Program-made: the position numbers and the translations under genes | Notes under the pieces: model-generated | The model's database searches: none | What the model saw: only the letters and a program-made list of their open reading frames with translations | What the model was told of the DNA's origin: nothing | Shown: positions 29,446 through 38,688 of the stretch, in pieces | Layout of the letters: each line of letters starts with the position of its first letter | How positions within the stretch are numbered: the stretch's first letter is position 1 | From: Candidatus Obscuribacter sp. | GTDB taxonomy: Bacteria; Cyanobacteriota; Vampirovibrionia; Obscuribacterales; Obscuribacteraceae | Direction of reading: 5' to 3' | Length of the DNA: 64,000 bases | Assembly (NCBI GenBank): GCA_016718315.1 | Contig: JADKDV010000012.1 | Span: 1 to 64,000, forward strand

Positions 29446-30441
29446 GTGGACAGTCAGGGGACAACTGGAGTACATGACCTGGACCGGCACGAAGCGCCCG
29501 GACCAGCTCAGATGGTGCAAGCCTTATCACCCAAGGTGCAGCTTTTGCTGGACAACATCAACGGTGTGCTTGTCGGTCAGGAACACGCTACACGACTGGC
29601 TGTGATTGCCTTTCTAGCTGGCGGACACGCGCTCATTGAAGACGTACCCGGTGTGGGCAAGACCTTGCTAGCCAAGACTCTGGCGATGTCGGTGCATGCC
29701 AAATTCAAGCGGATACAGTGTACGCCAGACCTATTGCCCTCTGATATTAGCGGTGTCAGCGTATTTGAGGCAAAAGAAGGCGTCTTTAAATTTATGCCCG
29801 GACCGATTTTTACAAACATCCTCCTGGCAGACGAAATCAACCGGGCTACACCCCGCACCCAGTCCAGCTTGCTGGAGGCGATGGAAGAAAACCAGGTCAC
29901 TACCGACGGTGCCACTAGAAGGCTGCCGGACCTATTTTTTGTAATCGCCACCGAAAACCCGATTGAATATCACGGTACTTTTCCCCTGCCGGAAGCGCAA
30001 CTTGACCGATTTATGCTCTCTCTATCGCTGGGTTATCCTAAGCCCAGTCAAGAAGTCGAGATCCTGGACAAGACTTTAGATGATGGCGCTTTTACAGTAG
30101 ACGCAGTACTAACTGAAGAAGAAGTGCTGGAAGCAAGACAGGTAGTGAAGAGCATTATTGTCGAACAATCTATCAAAAACTACATTGTTGCTGTCGTAGG
30201 CGCCACACGCAAACACCCCTCTATCGTACTGGGAGTAAGCCCCCGGGGCAGCCAACTGCTGATGAGAGCAGCACAGGCAGCTGCGCTCCTCGACGGAAGA
30301 CACTATGTAAAACCAGATGACGTCAAGCTTCTGGCACCGTACGTATTGGGTCACAGAGTTATTCCCAAGGTCAGGGACAATCGGGTCAGTCATGCTCAAC
30401 TTATTGAAAGAGTCCTCGAGGAAGTCCCCGTACCAGTCTAA
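29446..30441 (+). CDS. MoxR-family AAA+ ATPase
   Basis: 331 residues from GTG at 29446, with AAGGAG ten bases upstream. Walker A VPGVGKT is at residues 67-73, Walker B ILLADEINR follows, and the sensor region STxNP-like ATENPIEYHGTFPLPEAQLDR is clear. MoxR ATPases act as chaperones that help build or activate complexes, usually with a DUF58/VWA-type partner. That is exactly the next gene, which starts inside this one (50-base overlap). Cytoplasmic. The order MoxR-DUF58-transglutaminase is a widespread conserved operon whose role is still poorly known. Confidence 0.93.
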   Translation: MDSQGTTGVHDLDRHEAPGPAQMVQALSPKVQLLLDNINGVLVGQEHATRLAVIAFLAGGHALIEDVPGVGKTLLAKTLAMSVHAKFKRIQCTPDLLPSDISGVSVFEAKEGVFKFMPGPIFTNILLADEINRATPRTQSSLLEAMEENQVTTDGATRRLPDLFFVIATENPIEYHGTFPLPEAQLDRFMLSLSLGYPKPSQEVEILDKTLDDGAFTVDAVLTEEEVLEARQVVKSIIVEQSIKNYIVAVVGATRKHPSIVLGVSPRGSQLLMRAAQAAALLDGRHYVKPDDVKLLAPYVLGHRVIPKVRDNRVSHAQLIERVLEEVPVPV

Positions 30442-32029
30442 GTTTGGTAGCGGCAAGACTAAATCACAAAGCGATGATGCTTCTCCCCGTGGGTTGAAGC
30501 TCTCTTTCAAGTTTTCAGAAAGTACTGTAGAAGTGACTCTGGAAGTGCGCTTTTTTGTTGTGCTGTTTCTCACATTATGTCTCTACGTATTTGGCGGCGA
30601 AACCGGCAACCTCTGGTGCTATCTCATGGCATCAGTGGGACTTGGCATAGTCTTGCTTGGCACTTTTGTGCCGCTTTTGCAAGTTATGGAAACAAGCGTG
30701 CACTTCCATCTGCCATCAGAAGCGGTGGCAAGAGAAAGGCTCAATTTGCGCGTCAAAGTGACTCGCAAAAACTGGTGGGGCTTTGCCGCTCGCTTTGTGC
30801 CTATTAAATGGTTACTGGTCAAAATCAAACTGGCCCGCATAGGCGAAGCTGAAAACATGCTGCGCCCGATTATGGTGGACCATCTGATCAATGAAGCCTG
30901 GGTAGTGGCACAAACTCCAAGACTGAGACGGGGAGTCTACAATCTAGAAAACATCGAGCTATTCAGCTGCTACCCCTTTGGTCTGGCCTGGTGGTCCAAG
31001 CGTTATCGCCTCACCGAAAAGTTGGCAGGAGAGCTTTTAAAAGACCTGGACGAAAACGACAAAAACAATATCTATGCAGCCAATATGGGTGCAATTGATA
31101 GCCACGGTGCTTCGCGTGTACCGCAGATGATTGTATTTCCGCGCATCAATAATGTCGACGGCAATTTCTTATATAGATTGCGAGCAGCCGGAGATTCGGC
31201 CCTGTTTTTCTCTTCATCTCGTCCTATAGCAGCACTTTCTTCGGCATCGGTGCGTTCATTGAGAGAATTCAGCAGTGGTGACAGTCCACGCTTTATTCAC
31301 TGGCCAAGCTCCGCAAAAACTGGCAAGTTGATGATTCGTGAGTTTGAGTCTGAGGGTCTACCTGGTTTTGATGTACTACTGGATCTTACTTGCGACTGGA
31401 AAAATGAAGACCAGTTCGAACTGGCGGTCTCCATTACACTCTCTTTGTTGCAACTTGGTTTTAAAATGGGCGGCGCCCCTGAACTCTTCGTCATTCCCAG
31501 CCTGGACGAAGACCTGGAGCGCCTGCCCGATGTTTTGAGTGATTTGCCGCCAATTGCCCGGGGCATCGGGTGGGCTTCGCAAATTCTTGCTAGAGTGGAA
31601 GCACTGGAAGTAAAAGACATCAATTACCAGGTCCGGGTACCGCAAGTGGGCATATCAGATACCCTCGCTCTTTTGACAGTCCGCCCCTCTGACTTAACTC
31701 AGGAAGAGGCAGACGAACAGGCGCGTCTCAAATCTCAGGACGAAACCGACTACGTCATGAACTACAGAGATCAGCCCAAGAAGGCTGATAAGGCACCCGC
31801 AGACGGCATGCGTGGACTGGCAGCCAGCCAGCTCAGACAAGTTGATCTCTGGGTACTATCGAGAGCTTCACTGGAAGCCGATGGTCAAAGAGGCCAGGGT
31901 CGTGGAGCACCTATCCCCATGCACGCCCAGGGCTCGGGTGATAGACGCACAGCCGAAGACGGTGCTGCTCCTAAAAATGGACGGATACTTTCTTCACTGG
32001 CTGAATTTGAGGAGCTGGCACACCTTTGA
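30392..32029 (+). CDS. DUF58 domain membrane protein
   Basis: 545 residues from the ATG at 30392, which lies inside the moxR-like gene; an in-frame longer start would overlap even more. Two adjacent transmembrane helices lie at about residues 55-100 (FFVVLFLTLCLYVFGGETG and the following hydrophobic stretch). The DUF58 core follows, with the signature GDSPRFIHWPSSAKTGKLMI and REFE. In related proteins DUF58 is next to a VWA-like fold. The C-terminal 120 residues are charged and low-complexity. It is a partner of MoxR and of the transglutaminase protein below, whose start codon overlaps its stop (TTGA). Confidence 0.88.
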   Translation: MLNLLKESSRKSPYQSKFGSGKTKSQSDDASPRGLKLSFKFSESTVEVTLEVRFFVVLFLTLCLYVFGGETGNLWCYLMASVGLGIVLLGTFVPLLQVMETSVHFHLPSEAVARERLNLRVKVTRKNWWGFAARFVPIKWLLVKIKLARIGEAENMLRPIMVDHLINEAWVVAQTPRLRRGVYNLENIELFSCYPFGLAWWSKRYRLTEKLAGELLKDLDENDKNNIYAANMGAIDSHGASRVPQMIVFPRINNVDGNFLYRLRAAGDSALFFSSSRPIAALSSASVRSLREFSSGDSPRFIHWPSSAKTGKLMIREFESEGLPGFDVLLDLTCDWKNEDQFELAVSITLSLLQLGFKMGGAPELFVIPSLDEDLERLPDVLSDLPPIARGIGWASQILARVEALEVKDINYQVRVPQVGISDTLALLTVRPSDLTQEEADEQARLKSQDETDYVMNYRDQPKKADKAPADGMRGLAASQLRQVDLWVLSRASLEADGQRGQGRGAPIPMHAQGSGDRRTAEDGAAPKNGRILSSLAEFEELAHL

Positions 32030-34662
32030 ACACCCTCACTCAAATCGACAAAAGCAAAAAGAAAAAGAAAGTCGAAACAGCGGAAGGCTCGATTGGCATC
32101 AGGCTGACGGCTCTGATAATGACCATAACACTTTTAGTGGCCTCTGCTTGCTACATTCCCACTGACCCCATTATCACCCTGCTTTATGTCGGTACAGCAG
32201 TACTCGGTAGCTATCTTGCCTTTTTGTTTCGCGACTCAAGACCAGCTTGGCTAAGTGCCTTGCCCACAGTTGGCACACTACTTTTATTTACTGTATTTAT
32301 GCTGGAGCTTTATTATGGCTACCAACATTCGACTGCCAGCGCGGTGGCATCTTTTGTCCACTTAATTGCCGGACTGAGCGCCTTGCACTGTTTTGATTTG
32401 CGCACCCGCGGTGATTTTTCGATTGCATCCTTAATAGGTTTGGGACTGCTCACATTTTTGATGGGAGTTGGCCGTGACTTTATGTTTGGTGCTTTTATCC
32501 TGGCCTATACAGTCTTGGCTGGTTTGCAATTATTTTTTGATAGCTCCTCACGCTCCCACGAGCTCGGTCCATCGCGCTCAGTAGGAGCCAATAAGAGCGC
32601 TAACCAGCCGGCTGAATCAGATCTCAAAAATCTTTGGCAAATGGTAAGCAGCCTGGAAATAGGATCGCTTTTTGCACTCTTGCCGGTGTTGCTACTACCG
32701 GTGGTGAGCTTTGCCATTTTTATGGGCTTACCACGCACCGAAAGTCTTTTGCAAGTTTTTATAAGCTCGGTGCGTGCCCGCATGCCACTGCCAGCCACAC
32801 TCACATCACAACTGGGCAAAGGCGGTCGCAGTCAGGCTCTCAGGGGTGGCAAGGAAGAAAAACCTGGTACGGATAATTCTAGCTTTACAGTCAAAGGCGG
32901 CAATGGTGGCACTGCTGGCGGTGCCGGCAAGGCGATGGTAGGACCTGGAGGCAAAGGCAAATCCAATGTTGCCACCCAGGCAGAGGAAGGCAAAGGCACA
33001 GATAATATCGACCTTTCTAAATTAGAAAAGACCCTCACCAAAAAGCAATTCGCAGCCTTTAAGACACAATTAGCTCACGAAAAAGAGCTAAATGAGTCTT
33101 ATGAAAAAGAAGGCGTAGACATGAATACGCCTCAATCTAACAGCGAAGAAATCGTCCTCAAAGTATCAACCCCTAAAAAACTCTATATCCGCAAATTTGC
33201 TCTCAATGGCTTTAACGGCACAACCTGGAAACGAGCTCTGCCAACGCCCCCCAAAACAATCAAACCAAATAAAACTTTTGGCTTTGACCTGACCAATAGC
33301 GACGCCGTTTATGTGCCACCCAATCTGCCCACCTTGGAAGTAAAGCAAGAGTTTAGAGCAGAAGCCGATCTTGGCTATATGATTCCGTCTAGCTGGATCC
33401 CTCAAATAGTAATCACAGAAGGCGACGAAGTTAGAATCGACAGTGACGCTACGATAAAGTCGACAAAACGACTGACTAAAGGCACAGCATTTACTGTTAT
33501 ATCGCAGGCCCCAGTCTATGACCTGGATATGATGCAAAAGCAGCCGCTGGAGACCTTGAGCGAGCTTGACGAAGATCGCAAAGAAGAATTGAAAACAGCC
33601 CAGAGCACTCTAGATCTGACGGCATCAATTAGCGAACCAATTAAAAAGCTTTCTCTGGAGATCACTTCAGATCCTGATGCCAACTGGTTTACACGAGCAC
33701 TAGCCATTCAAAGCTATCTGCGCAAAAACTATCGCTACGAAAACGACGGTCTATTTAAGACGCTAGATGTTGATAAAGAGCCAAATCAAGCAATCGAAAA
33801 CTTTTTGTTTAAGACCAAAGCAGGCAGCTGCAGACACTTTGCCACAGCTCACGCTCTTTTGTGCCGTAGTCAGGGCATCCCAGTGCGTCTGGTGATGGGC
33901 TATCTGCCTGGCACCTTTAACAAAGAAACCGGCTACAACGAAATTCGTCGCAAGGATTCTCACGTCTGGACCGAAGTCTATATCCCCTACTGGAACTGGG
34001 TGCCGTTTGACCCCACGCCATCTGGAGAATTGCCGGCCCACGAAGAAGGTGGCAATGCTTTGACGAAATTTATCAGAAGCGGCCTGGCTAACCCATTTGC
34101 CCAAGAAATCAAATCCAATCACAAAAATCCCAGACCACTAGCCGGTCTAGAGAGTTTGGGCGGCAATCAAGAACAAAATCCGACCCCGCCACCACCGCCT
34201 GGTAAAAAAACAGATGAGTTAAAACTGCCTGGACTGGGCTCAATCGATCCCCAGATAATGCAGATAGTGGTCAAGATATTGGGACTGCTGGTCTCGCTTG
34301 GACTGCTTGGACTGGCCATAGTCGTCTATTTAAATATGCGCAAAAAAGCCAAGGTGCGGGAGCTACTGGCGATTCACAAGCCTTCCACACTTGTCTATCT
34401 TGAAGTCCTGGAAGAACTCAAACGCTACGAAGTCGTTAAGTTTCCTACAGAAACAGTAGACGAGGTCTCGCTGCGCTTCCAAGAAAAGTGGCAGGAGATG
34501 TCAAACTCCGGTAATCCCGTCGACGAAGAACTGGCGCCTGTTGTCTCCAGTTTTATGGAACTCTATACGGCGGACAGATTTGGCGGAGAAGACAATCTTG
34601 ACGAGCTTACTGAAATTTCCAGGAAGATAAAGTCACTAACTGGCTCCAGCCAGCGTAGATAA
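32026..34662 (+). CDS. transglutaminase-like (TgpA-type) membrane protein
   Basis: 878 residues. The start is TTG at 32026, overlapping the DUF58 stop as TTGA. About six transmembrane helices fill residues 20-250, and a Gly/Lys-rich low-complexity linker lies at about 265-330 (GNGGTAGGAGKAM). The exposed transglutaminase-like domain has the catalytic triad Cys602 (AGSCRHFATAHA), His in SHVWTEVYIP and Asp in WVPFDPTPS. A further membrane helix near 745-770 and a DUF4129-like cytoplasmic tail follow. The domain order is TgpA_N, transglutaminase core and DUF4129. The role in cell-envelope protein or peptidoglycan processing is inferred from the family, not shown. Confidence 0.88.
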   Translation: MNTLTQIDKSKKKKKVETAEGSIGIRLTALIMTITLLVASACYIPTDPIITLLYVGTAVLGSYLAFLFRDSRPAWLSALPTVGTLLLFTVFMLELYYGYQHSTASAVASFVHLIAGLSALHCFDLRTRGDFSIASLIGLGLLTFLMGVGRDFMFGAFILAYTVLAGLQLFFDSSSRSHELGPSRSVGANKSANQPAESDLKNLWQMVSSLEIGSLFALLPVLLLPVVSFAIFMGLPRTESLLQVFISSVRARMPLPATLTSQLGKGGRSQALRGGKEEKPGTDNSSFTVKGGNGGTAGGAGKAMVGPGGKGKSNVATQAEEGKGTDNIDLSKLEKTLTKKQFAAFKTQLAHEKELNESYEKEGVDMNTPQSNSEEIVLKVSTPKKLYIRKFALNGFNGTTWKRALPTPPKTIKPNKTFGFDLTNSDAVYVPPNLPTLEVKQEFRAEADLGYMIPSSWIPQIVITEGDEVRIDSDATIKSTKRLTKGTAFTVISQAPVYDLDMMQKQPLETLSELDEDRKEELKTAQSTLDLTASISEPIKKLSLEITSDPDANWFTRALAIQSYLRKNYRYENDGLFKTLDVDKEPNQAIENFLFKTKAGSCRHFATAHALLCRSQGIPVRLVMGYLPGTFNKETGYNEIRRKDSHVWTEVYIPYWNWVPFDPTPSGELPAHEEGGNALTKFIRSGLANPFAQEIKSNHKNPRPLAGLESLGGNQEQNPTPPPPPGKKTDELKLPGLGSIDPQIMQIVVKILGLLVSLGLLGLAIVVYLNMRKKAKVRELLAIHKPSTLVYLEVLEELKRYEVVKFPTETVDEVSLRFQEKWQEMSNSGNPVDEELAPVVSSFMELYTADRFGGEDNLDELTEISRKIKSLTGSSQRR

Positions 34663-34846
34663 GCCTTATAATTTGGGCAGGTGCTAGTAAGTAGAGCCAC
34701 ACTGCGCTAAAGTGGATATACTTGCTTGCCATACTGAGAGCGCATCAGGGCTCAAGCGATGTTGTCAACAAGTCAAGCGGAATATCACTGCGGTTGTACC
34801 GCAGACTCAAATGGTCCCTAACGGCTCCAACTAAAGAGAGATACAA
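34663..34846 (+). promoter_or_regulatory. leader region of the wHTH-AAA ATPase gene
   Basis: 184 bases before the ATG at 34847. It contains a short hairpin, ctgcgg (34788-34793) with ccgcag (34799-34804) around a 5-base loop, about 40 bases before the start, and aaagagag as a ribosome binding site. It suggests a long untranslated leader, but no known riboswitch is recognised. Confidence 0.35.
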
Positions 34847-36130
34847 ATGCAACAGGTAAGAACGGGAACACAACAGCAACAGGAATTCGTTCCTCCATAT
34901 CCGGCAAGCATTGCCGAAACAGGTATGAAAGAAGGTTTCCTGGAAGAGCTGGTTCTCAAAGATATTTACATGGTCAACTTCGCGCTTGGTCGTGAAATCG
35001 CCTCAAGGACCATGTTGCCCTTCAAAATCGTTGAAGAAATCATCGAAGTATTGAAGAAGCAATTGCTCATTGAAGTAAGAGCCTCAGGCGGTCTTGCTGA
35101 CTACGAATACACTCCCACCGAAAAAGGTCGGGACCGTGCTCGCGCTTACTTTGACCACAACGCGTATGTGGGTCCGTGCCCTGTACCGTGGTCCCGTTAT
35201 GTCGACTCTCTCAAATATCAGACTATCCGTCGTGAGCACGTCACTCCCAGAGACTTGGAAGTAGCTTTCTCAGACATCATGGTCAACCGCCGCACCATCA
35301 ACGCCGTTGGTCCAGCCATCAACTCAGGCAGAGGGATGTTCCTCTTTGGTGAAGCCGGCAATGGTAAGACATCAATTGCTGAACGTATTGTGCGTTCGTT
35401 CAAGGGACATATTTTTATCCCTTATGCCGTAGAAATCGACGGTCAGATTATCCGTGTCTACGACAACCACAACCACGAACAAGTATCTGCTGCTAACTAT
35501 CCACGAGATTATGACCACCGATGGGTACGCATCCAGAGACCTTGCGTAGTCGTAGGTGGTGAGCTGACAATCGATATGCTCGAACTACAGTTTGACTACG
35601 GTACAAAGCTCTACGAAGCGCCAATCCAACTCAAGAGTAATTGCGGCTTGCTGCTAATCGACGACTTTGGTCGTCAACGTATCGACCACAAATCACTACT
35701 CAACAGATGGATTGTGCCTCTCGAAAAACGGGTGGACTACCTCACATTGCACACCGGTAAAAAACTGGAAGTGCCATTTGAACAGCTCATTGTTTTTTCA
35801 ACTAACCTCAACCCAGCTGACCTGGTAGACGAAGCGTTCCTCAGACGTATTCCCTACAAGATCAACATCACAAACCCGACAGAAGACGAGTTCAAGTGGA
35901 TCTTCCTGCAATATTGTCAGCGTACTGGCGTGCCCTATAACGAAGAAGCGGTCAACTATTTGATCGAGTCACAATATAGAAGCGGCAAGCGCATGATGAG
36001 ATGCTGCCATCCTCGCGACATCGTCGATCAGGTCATCAACCTCTGTGCTTTCTTGCAGACCGATCCCAGACTCTCCAGAGAGTATCTGGACCACGCCTGT
36101 GCTGTTTATTTTGCAGCAATGGGCAAATAA
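34847..36130 (+). CDS. winged-helix/AAA+ ATPase (chaperone-type, pilus-associated family)
   Basis: 427 residues. Residues about 30-105 look like a winged helix (FKIVEEIIEVLKKQLLIEVR, then YEYTPTEKGRDRARA). The AAA+ domain has Walker A GEAGNGKTS (about 168-176), Walker B LLLIDDFGRQRID and a sensor region (STNLNPADLVDEAFLRRIPYK). Homologues are annotated as predicted ATPases with chaperone activity and often lie near type IV pilus or secretion genes in deltaproteobacteria and Melainabacteria; no pilus genes are nearby here. Cytoplasmic, and alone on its transcript, with a leader and a strong terminator. Confidence 0.8.
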   Translation: MQQVRTGTQQQQEFVPPYPASIAETGMKEGFLEELVLKDIYMVNFALGREIASRTMLPFKIVEEIIEVLKKQLLIEVRASGGLADYEYTPTEKGRDRARAYFDHNAYVGPCPVPWSRYVDSLKYQTIRREHVTPRDLEVAFSDIMVNRRTINAVGPAINSGRGMFLFGEAGNGKTSIAERIVRSFKGHIFIPYAVEIDGQIIRVYDNHNHEQVSAANYPRDYDHRWVRIQRPCVVVGGELTIDMLELQFDYGTKLYEAPIQLKSNCGLLLIDDFGRQRIDHKSLLNRWIVPLEKRVDYLTLHTGKKLEVPFEQLIVFSTNLNPADLVDEAFLRRIPYKINITNPTEDEFKWIFLQYCQRTGVPYNEEAVNYLIESQYRSGKRMMRCCHPRDIVDQVINLCAFLQTDPRLSREYLDHACAVYFAAMGK

Positions 36131-36151
36131 CAACTGCAATTACAAAAGATC

Positions 36152-36187
36152 AAAGAGAGCTACCAATAGTGGTGGCTCTCTTTTTTT
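36152..36187. terminator. intrinsic terminator
   Basis: A GC-rich stem (gagagctacca at 36155-36165 with tggtggctctc at 36170-36180, one wobble pair) is followed by seven Ts. It ends the AAA ATPase transcript on the plus strand; the comEC gene on the minus strand ends right next to it. Confidence 0.85.
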
Positions 36188-36194
36188 GCTCAAC

Positions 36195-38567
36195 TTAGAG
36201 AGCAAAGCTGAGCAGATAGCGAGATGCTATTTGTTCGACCCGACAACTCAAAGTCGGATACAGAGGCAACGCCCAATCCAAATAAGGTAAACAGCGAGAA
36301 AAGGCCAGGTCACCAGTGACAGCAATAAAATCAGAAGACGGACTTGCCCTGAATCGCACGGGTGTGACAACAGTACCAGCTAGAGACTGACAGCTGATGG
36401 CATAGGGAGCACGTCCCTGGCGACTGGCTATAAGATTGAGGTTGTCCTTTTTTAGTAGCAGCAAGAGCTGCTCAGCACCCTCAGCGTGCTCCCAGCGATA
36501 ATCGACTAACTGATCGCTGTAATGGCTTAGATCTGTCAAATTGCGCAGTGGCTCAGATCGACTGCGCAAATACGCACGCAAAGTCGGGTCAAAAATATTG
36601 TCACCAGAGCCAGAGGTACGCTTACTGGCAGACTGTTTTAACAAAATAAACTGGCCGGTACGGCGCAGACAAAAGAAGTCTCTCCCGCTCAATATCTCCA
36701 GCGACGGAGCAAAAAGCTGACAACAAAAAACGAGAATGATGCTTTTGGCTAACACAACAAAACCAAGAGATTGTGGTTGCCAGAATCTCTTGGGCTGAGA
36801 ATCGCTGCGGTCCACAAAAACCAATAGTAAAAGTAGTCCATAACTGAGCAAAACGATGGGCAGAGCAGGTCTGGCTACAACAATAGTGGACAGAGGCAAG
36901 GAGGCAAGCCGCTCAACCACAAAAAGCAAAAGCTGAATCAATGGCGCAGCGATAAGACAGATCCAACTTGCAGGCAAAAGTAGTAAACGAGTGAGCGCGG
37001 CAAGCGGAGCCACTAAAGGACTGGCACCAAGAGTACTAGTGGAGAAAAAACTGACAATCGTATAGGGACTGACAAGCAATGTGGCAATAAAACCAAGCAC
37101 CGTCACTGGTGCCACCAGTGGCTCAGCAAGAGTATTAGCGAGCAAAAAGACGGTGCTAAGTTGACCAAAATAATAAAGCTGCAAGGGCAGCACGGCGCAC
37201 TGCGCTGCTAACACAATAGCAATGATACTGACCAGGCCCCTGCCCAATTTACCAGGGAGTGGCAAGATTAGTTTGAGACTGGCATCAATCAATGGATAGA
37301 GACAGAGCACACCAAATGTGGCCGCATATGAAAGCTGCAAACCAATATCAAAAACGCTGACGGGACTGAGCCATATAGAGAGCAAAAGTGCCATTGCCAG
37401 CGCCCTTACGGCTGTAATCTGACGGAAGATGCAGCGTGCAAACAAGGCGATCAAACACATCACAGTGGCGCGAAATACTGATGGACTGGAGCCAGCCAGT
37501 AAACTAAAGCCCAAAACAGAAAAGACACAAACGGCTAGCTCGATGTGTTTGAAGCCATTTACGCCACAAAATAAAGGGGCTCGTAGTTTTTGCAAACGAC
37601 CAGAAAGCGCCAGTATAAAACCGAGGATAATAGTGAGGTTCATGCCGGAAGCGGCCAATAGATGACTTAATCCAACTTTGTTAAAACTCAGCTTGAGGGC
37701 GCTTGCGAGAGCTACAGCGCGGTCGCCCATGACCATAGAGGCAATCAACTGAGCAGCCGTATCGCTAAGATTACACTTAAAAAAAGACAGCAAATACTTG
37801 CGCCAGAAGTCGACTATCTGCAAACAAAATCCAGACCAGTCAGAGAAATTGCTATGACTTTGTAGTGCTAACTGACTGTGCCTATCTGGATAGGCGCGCG
37901 ATAGCTGAAAGTAGACGCCACGACTGGCGAGATAAGAAGATGGCTTACCCTGAAAGCTAAAGCATTGGTCGGTTGGCCGGCTGAATACACCACGCACGGT
38001 GATCGTCTGACCGAGACAAGAGTTGCTACTGAGAGAGCCCTCATTCAAAATACCAGGAGCAAGCATGACGGGCACTAAAGAGGCTATTTTGAAAGATTTG
38101 GTATCGGACTCTAATATGACCGCATCGCTTATGGTAAGACGGTCCTGACTGGCGTCAATACAACTGATGCGACCACTCATGGTGACATGCTCTCCGAGCA
38201 GGTAGTCTAGCTGGTGTTGCGTTAACTCGGCTTGCCTCAAACCTGTCATCAAAAATGCGATGGTTACAAAGGTCACACCAGCTAGCTTGCTAGCAAGTCT
38301 GGCACGCAAAAGAGTCTGCAAGAGCCAGATAAAGATGGCAAGCAATGCCAGCAAAACAAAATTAGCGAGGATCTCCTCTCGCCATAGACTGGCAGCCAGA
38401 GCCCCTAACAGGGCTGAGAATGCCGACCAGATCAAAACCACATCAGAGCCACCAGGTGCACTTGAAATAATAAATCCAGTACTGCGCTCCAGACTATTAT
38501 TTGCACTTGTAGCAAAATCAACAATGCTCAGCTGATCCGCCTGGTGAGCGGATGTAAGCTTACTCAT
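36195..38567 (-). CDS. comEC: ComEC/Rec2-like competence protein lacking the metallo-beta-lactamase domain
   Basis: 790 residues. A DUF4131-type N-terminal region with a small beta domain (GRISCIDASQDRLTISDAVI) is followed by the Competence domain: GDRAVALASALKLSFNKVGLSHLLAASGMNLTI region, then many membrane helices (about residues 290-590). In most ComEC proteins a C-terminal metallo-beta-lactamase domain degrades one strand of the incoming DNA; here the last about 190 residues contain no HxHxDH motif. ComEC forms the DNA channel in natural transformation. Some lineages carry the nuclease elsewhere or lack it. The stop TAA at 36195 adjoins the terminator. Confidence 0.82.
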   Translation of the reverse strand: MSKLTSAHQADQLSIVDFATSANNSLERSTGFIISSAPGGSDVVLIWSAFSALLGALAASLWREEILANFVLLALLAIFIWLLQTLLRARLASKLAGVTFVTIAFLMTGLRQAELTQHQLDYLLGEHVTMSGRISCIDASQDRLTISDAVILESDTKSFKIASLVPVMLAPGILNEGSLSSNSCLGQTITVRGVFSRPTDQCFSFQGKPSSYLASRGVYFQLSRAYPDRHSQLALQSHSNFSDWSGFCLQIVDFWRKYLLSFFKCNLSDTAAQLIASMVMGDRAVALASALKLSFNKVGLSHLLAASGMNLTIILGFILALSGRLQKLRAPLFCGVNGFKHIELAVCVFSVLGFSLLAGSSPSVFRATVMCLIALFARCIFRQITAVRALAMALLLSIWLSPVSVFDIGLQLSYAATFGVLCLYPLIDASLKLILPLPGKLGRGLVSIIAIVLAAQCAVLPLQLYYFGQLSTVFLLANTLAEPLVAPVTVLGFIATLLVSPYTIVSFFSTSTLGASPLVAPLAALTRLLLLPASWICLIAAPLIQLLLFVVERLASLPLSTIVVARPALPIVLLSYGLLLLLVFVDRSDSQPKRFWQPQSLGFVVLAKSIILVFCCQLFAPSLEILSGRDFFCLRRTGQFILLKQSASKRTSGSGDNIFDPTLRAYLRSRSEPLRNLTDLSHYSDQLVDYRWEHAEGAEQLLLLLKKDNLNLIASRQGRAPYAISCQSLAGTVVTPVRFRASPSSDFIAVTGDLAFSRCLPYLDWALPLYPTLSCRVEQIASRYLLSFAL

Positions 38568-38688
38568 GAGAAGACCTCCGGCACAAAAGCATGCCTATCA
38601 GAAACTACACAAGCCATTTATAGCTTTGCAGTTTAAGACGTCCTATTCTCAAGAATAGTTCAATGCACTATCTCAAAATCCAACTCTC

